7,893 nt of DNA from contig JBHHZP010000160.1 in assembly GCA_046758085.1 (NCBI GenBank), positions 1-7,893 on the forward strand. The letters are read 5' to 3'. Each line of letters starts with the position of its first letter. Within the stretch, counting starts at the first letter, position 1. Below the pieces are notes generated by a model. The model was not told the DNA's origin. It saw only the letters and a list, made by a program, of their open reading frames with translations, and made no database searches. Below are positions 1 through 5,632 of the stretch, piece after piece. Both the position numbers and the translations under genes were made by a program. This stretch comes from VRUB01 sp046758085 (GTDB taxonomy: Bacteria; Pseudomonadota; Gammaproteobacteria; Acidiferrobacterales; SPGG2).

Positions 1-23
1 GCTTGTCTCAGGCGGTCCGCGCA

Positions 24-42
24 AGGGCCATTCCCTGGCCCT
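24..42. other. Perfect 7-bp stem-loop
   Basis: AGGGCCA (24-30) and TGGCCCT (36-42) are perfect inverted repeats around the 5-nt loop TTCCC. No T-run follows on either strand, so an intrinsic terminator is not supported. It is part of the repeat patchwork at the left edge. Confidence 0.5.
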
Positions 43-100
43 GGCCCGGACGCGCAAGATCCCTCTCGCGCCCCTTCGGGCGTGTTCTTCGCCTTCGTGC

Positions 101-140
101 CTCCCTCGGCTTGAGTAAGGGGGGTTAAAAAAACAAAATC
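101..140 (-). repeat. Interspersed repeat core, copy A
   Basis: On the minus strand this reads a T-rich tract, then a six-C run, then TTACTCAAGCCGAG. Positions 105-125 are identical over 21 nt to the reverse complement of 2691-2711 downstream of bioB. Copy A keeps the T-tract and the right-hand module of the element but has no heptad array next to it. It lies about 70 bp from copy B in the same orientation, so A and B may be a partial tandem duplication or two separate insertions. Confidence 0.75.
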
Positions 141-180
141 CTACTTGCAAGCTTGCCCTTTGGCTGCGCTGAGTCCTCGT

Positions 181-245
181 CTTGACCAAGGGGGCCAAAA
201 AAACCAACCCCCCTCACAATTCACGGATTACGGTTCACGGATCAC
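181..245 (-). repeat. Interspersed repeat copy B: heptad array plus T-rich core
   Basis: Read on the minus strand, five heptads run in exact 7-nt register from 245 to 211: GTGATCC, GTGAACC, GTAATCC, GTGAATT, GTGAGGG. They are followed at once by a 30-nt core (210-181) of the form GGGTTGG, T-run, C-run, TCAAG. The core matches the copy at 2677-2706 at 25 of 30 positions. Heptads in the same order precede that copy too, and 226-240 is identical to the reverse complement of 2640-2654. The element lies beyond the ctaA stop codon and points the same way as ctaA transcription. Confidence 0.8.
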
Positions 246-284
246 GGTCTTGCGCCTTTGCGTTAGAGTTTTTTTCGGGGTTTT

Positions 285-311
285 CTCTGCGCTCTTAGCG
301 GTCTCTGCGGT
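285..311 (-). repeat. Three tandem 9-bp units (CGCAGAG type)
   Basis: On the minus strand three 9-mers stand head to tail: ACCGCAGAG (311-303), ACCGCTAAG (302-294) and AGCGCAGAG (293-285). A T-rich spacer on the plus strand (266-284) separates them from a related CGCAAAG/GCGCAAG pair at about 250-263. Short CGCAGAG/CGCAAAG arrays like this are seen scattered in many bacterial genomes, which is from memory and not checked here. They show no coding potential. Confidence 0.65.
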
Positions 312-331
312 GGGTCGGTGCAATTTCCGTA

Positions 332-1426
332 CTAACCTGCCCAGGGAGGGGAAGTTGTCGTGTGCCACTCAAGCGTTGGCTCGCGCCCGCGGCGCAGCTC
401 GTGATTAACGAAAAGGGCGATCGTAAAAAGCAATATCGCCCCTGCCTGGTGCGCGGCGGCCAGCGCCATCGGCACGACCAGCAACAGCGTGGCGATGCCC
501 AGCGATACCTGCACCACGAGCATGCCTAACAACGCATGGGACGCGAGCCGGGCGCGTGCGTGTAACGGCGCCTTGGCCGCTCGGTACCAGAGCCAGGGGA
601 CGGCCAAGCATAGCAGGTAGGCAATGATGCGGTGATCGAATTGGACCGTCGCAACATTTTCGAAGAAATTGGTCCACACCGGTCTCATTGCCAGTATACC
701 TTCGGGAATCAGGCGGCCACTCATGAGCGGGAACGTGTTAAAGGCGAAGCCTGCCTTGGTGCCGGCGACGAAACCCCCGGAGGCGATCATGACAACAATG
801 AGCACCGTTGTTGCGTGGGCAAGCCGGCGAAGGGGCCGAGCCGATAGATCGGCGTTCTCGGGGTCGGGAAACAGCAAACCCAAGGCGACCCACAGAATAT
901 AACCATAGATGACGACGGCCAGGATCAAGTGCGCCGTCAGGCGGTAGGGGCTGACACGCGGCATATCGATCAGCCCGCTTTTCACCATAAACCAGCCCAG
1001 CAGCCCCTGCAGCCCGCCCAATAAAAACATCGCGACCAGCTTGGGTATGAGCGAGCGCTCGATGCGGCGTCGAAAAAGAAAGTAGAGAAACGGCAGAAGA
1101 AACGCGAGACCGATCGCGCGGCCCAGCAGCCTGTGGGCATACTCCATCCAGTAGATAAACTTGAACTGGCTCAAAGTCATGTCGCGGTTTACCTGCTGGT
1201 ACTCGGGAAACTGCTTATACTTGTGGAATGTTTCTTCCCACTGCGACTGGCCGAACGGTGGGATCGCGCCCATGATGGGGTCCCACTCCACCATTGACAA
1301 GCCGGAACGAGTCAGACGCGTCACGCCGCCCACCACAACCATGGTGAAGATGAGGGCACAGCAGAGCAATAGCCATACAGCGATCTGCGTGTGGTGATTT
1401 CGTTGTTGCAGGAGTCCAGAGTGCAT
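332..1426 (-). CDS. ctaA: Heme A synthase, COX15/CtaA type 2
   Basis: This integral membrane enzyme oxidises the C8 methyl of heme O to a formyl group, giving heme A for aa3-type cytochrome c oxidase. Numbered from the start chosen here (364 aa), the family signature GGVTRLTRSG lies at 33-42 near the end of helix 1. The four family histidines are all present: H98 in EYAHR, H166 in TAHL, H265 in QFDHR and H326 in AHQAG. About eight hydrophobic helices can be drawn, near 15-33, 103-118, 131-148, 166-186, 205-222, 266-281, 295-316 and 320-340. The frame stays open to a GTG at 1546, but the extra 40 residues are polar, precede the usual family start and lack a good Shine-Dalgarno. A candidate -10 at 1521-1529 also lies inside them. 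No candidate start has a strong ribosome site, so the start is uncertain. No ctaB or cox gene is visible; repeats follow its 3' end. Confidence 0.93.
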   Translation of the reverse strand: MHSGLLQQRNHHTQIAVWLLLCCALIFTMVVVGGVTRLTRSGLSMVEWDPIMGAIPPFGQSQWEETFHKYKQFPEYQQVNRDMTLSQFKFIYWMEYAHRLLGRAIGLAFLLPFLYFLFRRRIERSLIPKLVAMFLLGGLQGLLGWFMVKSGLIDMPRVSPYRLTAHLILAVVIYGYILWVALGLLFPDPENADLSARPLRRLAHATTVLIVVMIASGGFVAGTKAGFAFNTFPLMSGRLIPEGILAMRPVWTNFFENVATVQFDHRIIAYLLCLAVPWLWYRAAKAPLHARARLASHALLGMLVVQVSLGIATLLLVVPMALAAAHQAGAILLFTIALFVNHELRRGREPTLEWHTTTSPPWAG

Positions 1427-1520
1427 ACTTCGGGAAATTTTATCGTGCCGTCGGGTCTCCCGGCCGGGCATTGACGCGGCCGCGATCATTTCATGCGTTA
1501 CAGGCGACGCGGCATGTAGC

Positions 1521-1529
1521 ATTGTACCA
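1521..1529 (-). promoter_or_regulatory. Candidate extended -10 promoter for ctaA
   Basis: The minus strand reads TGGTACAAT: a TACAAT hexamer (5 of 6 to TATAAT) preceded by the TGn extension. No convincing -35 lies at 16-18 bp, as is common for extended -10 promoters. Transcription would begin near 1514, leaving the GTG at 1546 and the ATG at 1522 outside the message and favouring one of the later ctaA starts (1489, 1471 or 1426). Confidence 0.25.
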
Positions 1530-1622
1530 AGATTGCGCTCGGTCACCGCCTTGTCACGCTACGCGAGCCGGTGCTTGTAAAACCCCTGTAATGAACGATC
1601 CCCGCGGTCGGGGTAGCTGTCA

Positions 1623-1651
1623 TTGACATGAGGGCAGTGTTCGCCTAGGTT
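1623..1651 (+). promoter_or_regulatory. Candidate sigma-70 promoter of bioB
   Basis: A perfect TTGACA (1623-1628) is followed after 17 bp by TAGGTT (1646-1651), a weak -10 that keeps the key T, A and final T. Transcription would start near 1658, about 24 nt before the bioB ATG. A small hairpin, CCCCG/CGGGG (1600-1613), lies just upstream. No BirA-type operator palindrome was recognised. Confidence 0.45.
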
Positions 1652-1681
1652 CGCGGAGCATCCCTTTCCCTGGAGCCCTGT

Positions 1682-2638
1682 ATGACGCTCACCGCTGCTG
1701 ACACGTCGGCACTATTCGAGATGCCGTTTAACGACCTAATCTACCGTGCACAAAGCGTGCATCGCCAGCATTTCGACCCCAACGCGGTTCAGCTGAGCAC
1801 GTTGCTGTCGGTGAAAACTGGCGGCTGCTCCGAGGATTGTGGGTACTGCTCCCAGTCGGCTCGATTCCGTACAGACGTGCAAGACCAGCCGTTGTTGTCG
1901 CTGGATGAGGTGATGCAAGCCGCGAAAGCTGCCAAGGCCAAGGGGGCGACGCGTTTTTGCATGGGCGCAGCATGGCGCGGCCCGAAGGAAAAAGACTTGA
2001 ACCCCGTTCTTGCCATGATCAATGCGGTGCGCGACTTGGGCATGGAGACGTGCGCAACCTTGGGTGCATTACGTCCCGGTCAGGCGGAGCAGTTATCGGC
2101 GGCCGGGTTGGATTATTACAATCACAATCTCGACACGGCGCGCGAGTATTATCCCAAAATCGTTCACACCCACCCCTATGAGGATCGCCTGAATACCTTG
2201 AAACAAGTGCGACGGGCAGGTATTAAGGTGTGCTGCGGCGGGATAATCGGTATGGGTGAGTCCCGCGCGCATCGCGCCGGGCTGATTACCGAGCTCGCCT
2301 CTCTCGATCCGCCGCCGGAAAGTGTGCCGATCAACATGCTGGTGCACATACCCGGGACCCCGCTGGCCGACGCCCCGCCGCTGGACCCCATTGAGTTCGT
2401 GCGCACCCTTGCCGTCGCGCGCATCACCATGCCACACGCGGTAATACGATTGTCGGCCGGGCGCACTGGCATGTCCGACGCGTTACAGGCGCTTTGTTTT
2501 CTTGCCGGGGCCAACTCGATCTTTTACGGGGAGAAACTTCTCACGACGCCAAATCCCCGGGTGGATGGAGACCAGGCGCTGTTTGCGAAGCTCGGCCTGC
2601 GCCCCATGATCCCGGGCAGCTCTGCGTCACGATTGTGA
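1682..2638 (+). CDS. bioB: Biotin synthase (radical SAM)
   Basis: This enzyme inserts sulfur into dethiobiotin, the last step of biotin synthesis, in the cytoplasm. The product is 318 aa. The radical-SAM CxxxCxxC motif is C49, C53, C56 (GGCSEDCGYCSQSAR), ligating the 4Fe-4S cluster. The second, 2Fe-2S cluster ligands match E. coli C97, C128, C188 and R260 with a constant offset of four: C93, C124, C184 and R256. The substrate motif YNHNLDT is at 146-152. GGAG at 1671-1674 sits 7 nt before the ATG, which supports this start. It stands alone, without bioF, bioC, bioD or bioH nearby, unlike the usual gammaproteobacterial cluster. It is shorter at the C-terminus than the 346-aa E. coli enzyme, but other family members also end near the LGLRP motif. 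The stop codon lies in the first heptad of a repeat array. Confidence 0.97.
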   Translation: MTLTAADTSALFEMPFNDLIYRAQSVHRQHFDPNAVQLSTLLSVKTGGCSEDCGYCSQSARFRTDVQDQPLLSLDEVMQAAKAAKAKGATRFCMGAAWRGPKEKDLNPVLAMINAVRDLGMETCATLGALRPGQAEQLSAAGLDYYNHNLDTAREYYPKIVHTHPYEDRLNTLKQVRRAGIKVCCGGIIGMGESRAHRAGLITELASLDPPPESVPINMLVHIPGTPLADAPPLDPIEFVRTLAVARITMPHAVIRLSAGRTGMSDALQALCFLAGANSIFYGEKLLTTPNPRVDGDQALFAKLGLRPMIPGSSASRL

Positions 2639-2720
2639 ACCGTGAACCGTAATCTGTGAATCGTAAGGTCGCGAGAGGGTTGGTTTTTTGACCCCCCTTA
2701 CTCAAGCCGAGCGAGGGGCG
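2635..2720 (+). repeat. Interspersed repeat copy C: heptad array plus T-rich core
   Basis: Five heptads run in register from 2635: GTGAACC, GTGAACC, GTAATCT, GTGAATC, GTAAGGT. A 7-nt linker (2670-2676) leads to the 30-nt core GGGTTGG, T6, GA, C6, TTACTCAAG (2677-2706), then GCCGAGCGAGG. It is an inverted copy of the modules at 101-140 and 181-245: 21 nt identical to copy A (2691-2711 with 105-125), 25 of 30 core positions with copy B, and 15 nt of heptads identical to copy B (2640-2654 with 226-240). It directly follows bioB, in the same direction, just as copy B follows ctaA. The T6 run lacks a strong preceding GC stem, so a terminator role is only a possibility. Confidence 0.8.
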
Positions 2721-2731
2721 CCCTTTCTTTC

Positions 2732-2765
2732 GGTTCCTTTCTTTGGGCACGCAAAGAAAGGAACC
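2732..2765. repeat. Perfect 14-bp inverted repeat (TTTCTTTG family hairpin)
   Basis: GGTTCCTTTCTTTG (2732-2745) pairs perfectly with CAAAGAAAGGAACC (2752-2765) around the 6-nt loop GGCACG. One arm is pyrimidine-rich and the other purine-rich. A partial echo of the left arm (CTTTCTTTCGG) lies at 2723-2733. Similar TTTCTTTG...CAAAGAAA palindromes are, from memory, scattered between genes in many beta- and gammaproteobacteria. No T-run follows on either strand. It is the strongest secondary-structure signal in the window. Confidence 0.8.
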
Positions 2766-2771
2766 CGTCGT

Positions 2772-2843
2772 ACGGGGGCGGAACCCCGTTCAAGAATAAC
2801 CGCCGGTAGGCGACCCAACCAGTGGCGCCGCCCCCACTGGGGG
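2772..2843. other. Further stem-loops between the 14-bp hairpin and hspQ
   Basis: ACGGGG (2772-2777) pairs with CCCCGT (2784-2789). CCAGTGG (2819-2825) pairs with CCACTGG (2834-2840), in competition with a CCCCC (2831-2835) to GGGGG (2839-2843) hairpin. With the 14-bp hairpin this makes the whole bioB-hspQ gap a chain of stems. An open frame from 2688 to 2882 crosses it but looks like a repeat-derived translation, not a protein. No sigma-32 promoter for hspQ was found here. Confidence 0.45.
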
Positions 2844-2902
2844 TCGCATACTTGTTATTTCACGGTGAAAGTTTGGAGCTAACAATAGCTAGGGAACGCA
2901 CT

Positions 2903-3220
2903 ATGCGAGATACAAAAGCAAGGTTTGACGTGGGACAGCTGGTCCACCACAAGTTGTTCGACTATCGCGGTGCCGTCGTCGATGTCGACCCGACGTTTCA
3001 GGGGAGCGAAGAGTGGTATCGGCAAGTGGCGCGATCCCGGCCGCCCAAAGACGAACCCTGGTACCGCGTTCTGGTCCACGATGCAAAGCACGAGACCTAC
3101 GTGGCCGAGTGCAACCTTGAGCCCGACAAATTCGAGGGACCTGTGAACCATCCGCTCGTGGACGCGGTGTTTGACGGTTTTCGTGACGGCCGCTATCTCA
3201 CCCGCCGCTCTATTAATTAA
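2903..3220 (+). CDS. hspQ: HspQ, YccV-family heat shock protein
   Basis: The product is 105 aa, the same length as E. coli HspQ, and belongs to the YccV-like (hemimethylated-DNA-binding domain) family. The pattern ARF.VGQ.V.H....YRG.VVDVDP near residues 6-34, then PWYRVLV near 52-58 and TYVAE near 66-70, follows the E. coli protein through the conserved core; the C-terminal tails differ. In E. coli HspQ is a small cytoplasmic heat-shock protein that modulates the Lon protease and affects the stability of mutant DnaA. The same role here is inferred from family membership. The start at 2903 is chosen because AGGGA (2891-2895) lies 7 nt upstream and the length then matches; an upstream ATG at 2822 would add 27 repeat-derived residues. 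It converges on hppA with only 30 bp between stop codons and no clear terminator. Confidence 0.92.
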   Translation: MRDTKARFDVGQLVHHKLFDYRGAVVDVDPTFQGSEEWYRQVARSRPPKDEPWYRVLVHDAKHETYVAECNLEPDKFEGPVNHPLVDAVFDGFRDGRYLTRRSIN

Positions 3221-3250
3221 CTATCGCTGCGAGATGCGAGCACTGCAGGT

Positions 3251-5290
3251 TTATAAGAACGGGACGCTCAGCAATGCCACGATGTTGATGATCTTGATCA
3301 AGGGGTTGATTGCAGGACCGGCCGTGTCTTTATAGGGATCGCCGACTGTATCGCCAGTGACCGCCGCTTTGTGTGCCTCCGATCCCTTGCCGCCGAGATG
3401 ACCGTCTTCGATATATTTCTTGGCGTTGTCCCAGGCGCCGCCGCCAGTGGTCATCGATATCGCCACGAAGATGCCGGTGATGATGGACCCAAGCAGCATC
3501 CCTCCCAGCGCTTCCGGACCGAGGATCACGCCAACGAGTATCGGTGCCAGCACGGGCAGTAGCGACGGGATGATCATTTCCTTGATGGCTGCTTTGGTGA
3601 GCAGATCGACGGCGCGTGAGTAGTTAGGTTTGGCTGTCCCGCGCATGATGCCCTTGATCTCCTTGAACTGGCGCCGCACCTCGACCACGACCGAGCCGGC
3701 CGCGCGCCCCACGGCCTCCATCGCCAGTGCGCCGAACAGATAGGGGATCAACCCGCCGATAAACAGGCCGACAATGACATTGGGATCCGACAGGCGAAAG
3801 ACGAGCGCATCTGCCGACATCCCCAGATGTTCCGACAGCGCATGGGAGTAATCGGCGAACAGCACGAGTGCTGCGAGACCCGCGGAGCCGATTGCGTACC
3901 CCTTGGTCACTGCCTTGGTCGTATTGCCGACGGCGTCCAGCGGATCGGTGATATTACGCACTTTCTTCGGCATATTGGCCATCTCCGCGATGCCGCCGGC
4001 GTTATCGGTTATCGGACCGTAGGCGTCCAGCGCCACGATCATTCCGGTCATCGATAACATGGCGGTTGCCGCGATAGCGATGCCGTAGAGCCCGGCTAAT
4101 TCATAGGCACCCCAGATACTGAGGCACACCGCAATTACCGGTGCAGTGGTGGCTTTCATCGATGTCCCGAGGCCGGCAATGATGTTGGTGGCGTGACCGG
4201 TAGTAGACGCTTCGGCAATATGGCGTACCGGGCCGAACTGGGTGCCGGTGTAGTATTCGGTAATGACGACCATGGCTGTTGTGAGCGCAAGGCCGATAAG
4301 CGAGGCACCATAAATTGCGCCTGTGCTGTAGCTCCCATTCCCCATCATGAGATCATTGGTGACAAACCAGAATGCGATCGCCGCGAGCACACCCGAGACG
4401 ATCACGCCCCGGTAGAGCGCGTTCATGATCTTGCTGCCCTTTCGGGTCTTGACGAAAAACGTGCCAATGATGGACGCGATAATGGAGACAGCACCAAGCG
4501 CCAGCGGGTAAATGACGGCATTGCCAAAGTCCGGATACAGCAGCGCCCCAAGCAGCATAGTCGCGATAATGGTCACGGCGTAGGTCTCGAATAAATCGGC
4601 CGCCATTCCCGCGCAATCACCGACGTTATCGCCGACGTTATCGGCGATCACGGCCGGATTACGCGGATCATCTTCGGGTATTCCCTTTTCAATTTTGCCG
4701 ACGAGGTCTGCGCCGACATCGGCGCCCTTGGTGAAAATACCGCCGCCTAGTCGGGCAAAGATCGAGATCAGCGAGCCGCCGAAACCGAGGCCGACCAGGG
4801 CCGCCAGAATTTCTATTACGTCGATCCGCGGATAAATCGTGGTGAGAATGGCGTAGTAACCGGCCACGCCCAGCAGTGCCAGACCTACGACCAGCAGCCC
4901 GGTAATGGCACCGCCGCGAAATGCCACACCTAGCGCTTCCTCGAGCCCTGTGCGGGCAGCCTGTGCCGTGCGTACGTTCGCGCGCACGGAGATGTACATG
5001 CCGATGTAACCGGTCGCTCCCGAAAAGATCGCGCCGATGGCAAATCCAAGGGCGGTGGCAAACCCGAGCGCAACCCAGATGACGATGAAGACAATTACGC
5101 CGACGGTTGCGATCGTCGTGTACTGGCGATTCAAGTAGGCTCCCGCACCCTGCTGAATGGCGCCCGCGATCTCGCGCATACGCGGGCTGCCCGTGCGCTG
5201 GTCGAGGACCCACCGGATCGATAGGCCGCCGTAAACGAGCGCCGCGATAGCGCAAACAATCGCTAAGACGAGAACAAGAGTTGTAGACAT
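3251..5290 (-). CDS. hppA: Membrane H+-translocating pyrophosphatase, K+-independent type
   Basis: This membrane-bound pyrophosphatase hydrolyses PPi and pumps protons across the inner membrane; it may also make PPi from proton motive force. The product is 679 aa, within family range, and highly hydrophobic throughout (the family has about 16 helices). Substrate-site motifs are present: DVGADLVGK (191-199), EDDPRNP then DNVGDNVGD (206-225), DAYGPITDNAGG (422-433), WDNAKKYIEDG (620-630) and DTVGDPYKDTAGP (647-659). In GNTTKAVTKG (455-464) K459 and T462 are the residues of the K+-independent subclass; K+-dependent enzymes have Ala and Gly there. The start is supported by AGGGAG (plus-strand 5298-5303) 7 nt before the ATG. 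It is the last gene of the cluster, 59 nt after the 70-aa gene, and is most likely cotranscribed with pfp. Adaptation to energy-limited growth is an inference. Confidence 0.97.
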   Translation of the reverse strand: MSTTLVLVLAIVCAIAALVYGGLSIRWVLDQRTGSPRMREIAGAIQQGAGAYLNRQYTTIATVGVIVFIVIWVALGFATALGFAIGAIFSGATGYIGMYISVRANVRTAQAARTGLEEALGVAFRGGAITGLLVVGLALLGVAGYYAILTTIYPRIDVIEILAALVGLGFGGSLISIFARLGGGIFTKGADVGADLVGKIEKGIPEDDPRNPAVIADNVGDNVGDCAGMAADLFETYAVTIIATMLLGALLYPDFGNAVIYPLALGAVSIIASIIGTFFVKTRKGSKIMNALYRGVIVSGVLAAIAFWFVTNDLMMGNGSYSTGAIYGASLIGLALTTAMVVITEYYTGTQFGPVRHIAEASTTGHATNIIAGLGTSMKATTAPVIAVCLSIWGAYELAGLYGIAIAATAMLSMTGMIVALDAYGPITDNAGGIAEMANMPKKVRNITDPLDAVGNTTKAVTKGYAIGSAGLAALVLFADYSHALSEHLGMSADALVFRLSDPNVIVGLFIGGLIPYLFGALAMEAVGRAAGSVVVEVRRQFKEIKGIMRGTAKPNYSRAVDLLTKAAIKEMIIPSLLPVLAPILVGVILGPEALGGMLLGSIITGIFVAISMTTGGGAWDNAKKYIEDGHLGGKGSEAHKAAVTGDTVGDPYKDTAGPAINPLIKIINIVALLSVPFL

Positions 5291-5349
5291 GTAGTGTCTC
5301 CCTGTTGGTTGGGTGTTTGTTAGACGAGGTCAATTTTTGTCGGCCGCAC

Positions 5350-5562
5350 TCAAGGCCCCTTGGCCAGTCCCCCCTCAAAGCGCGTGCCGGGCGCAAACCC
5401 GAAAATTTTCTCTACATCAAGCTCCCGGATTAATTGATCAACCGCGGCCTGGCCGTGCTCCCGGTTGACCTCGGACAGGATCAGCTTGGCCGAGTCGGCG
5501 TTATAGAACCCGCCAAAGGCCGCCTGCACCTGCAAGAGTTCCCTCGCCTTGTCCAGCGTCAT
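5350..5562 (-). CDS. Unknown 70-residue protein between pfp and hppA
   Basis: I do not recognise a named domain. The sequence begins MTLDKARELLQVQAAFGGFY and continues with an amphipathic, probably helical stretch (SAKLILSEVNREHGQAAVDQ, about residues 24-43), then RELDVEKIFGF and a basic/glycine tail. There are no cysteines, no signal peptide and no membrane segment, so it should be cytoplasmic and mostly helical. The ATG at 5562 is preferred because GGAG lies 6 nt upstream. The frame continues to a TTG at 5613 and two ATGs near 5574-5577, but these have poorer sites. It starts 70 nt after the pfp stop and ends 59 nt before hppA, on the same strand. Codon and amino-acid composition look like a real gene. 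A role in PPi metabolism or in assisting Pfp or HppA is suggested only by location. Confidence 0.8.
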   Translation of the reverse strand: MTLDKARELLQVQAAFGGFYNADSAKLILSEVNREHGQAAVDQLIRELDVEKIFGFAPGTRFEGGLAKGP

Positions 5563-5632
5563 GGGTGACTCCATCATCGTGGCAACGGCGGTAGCTTTGT
5601 AAATGTCGCACAATTGCCGGTTTTTCTTGTTA

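Larger units (their letters stand above)
1..331. repeat. Gene-free repeat patchwork downstream of ctaA
   Basis: No credible gene is visible in this stretch; open frames that cross it are low-complexity and run through repeats. Going left to right it holds a perfect 7-bp stem-loop (24-42), a short GC hairpin (CGCCC 69-73 with GGGCG 78-82), two tandem copies of a poly-purine/poly-A module (101-140 and 181-210), a heptameric array (211-245), and a block with 9-bp periodicity (285-311). The repeat signal stops about 20 bp before the ctaA stop codon. The direct repeat GCGCAAG occurs at 19-25 and 52-58. The likely reading is an accumulation of short non-autonomous interspersed repeats, inferred from the inverted match to 2635-2711. 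The first 100 bases otherwise resemble nothing I can name. Confidence 0.7.

Noticed and set aside
211..245. CRISPR array suggested by regularly spaced short repeats
   Set aside because: The units are 7 bp with no spacers, and no cas genes are present.
145..408. Plus-strand 87-aa open frame across the left repeat region
   Set aside because: It reads through the repeats and into the 3' end of ctaA on the other strand, and its composition is not protein-like.
2688..2882. 64-aa plus-strand frame before hspQ
   Set aside because: It translates the hairpin repeat region; its peptide resembles repeat-derived spurious frames, and the true hspQ start has its own ribosome site.
2766..2902. Sigma-32 heat-shock promoter or CIRCE element for hspQ
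   Set aside because: No CTTGAA/CCCCAT pair at suitable spacing and no CIRCE inverted repeat were found, although HspQ is heat-induced in E. coli.
3221..3250. Bidirectional terminator between hspQ and hppA
   Set aside because: The 30-bp gap holds only a 4-bp stem and no T-run, so a terminator cannot be supported.
4689..5396. 235-aa minus-strand frame overlapping hppA and the 70-aa gene
   Set aside because: It overlaps confident coding sequence in another frame and is rich in Arg, Pro and Gly, as expected for a shadow frame.
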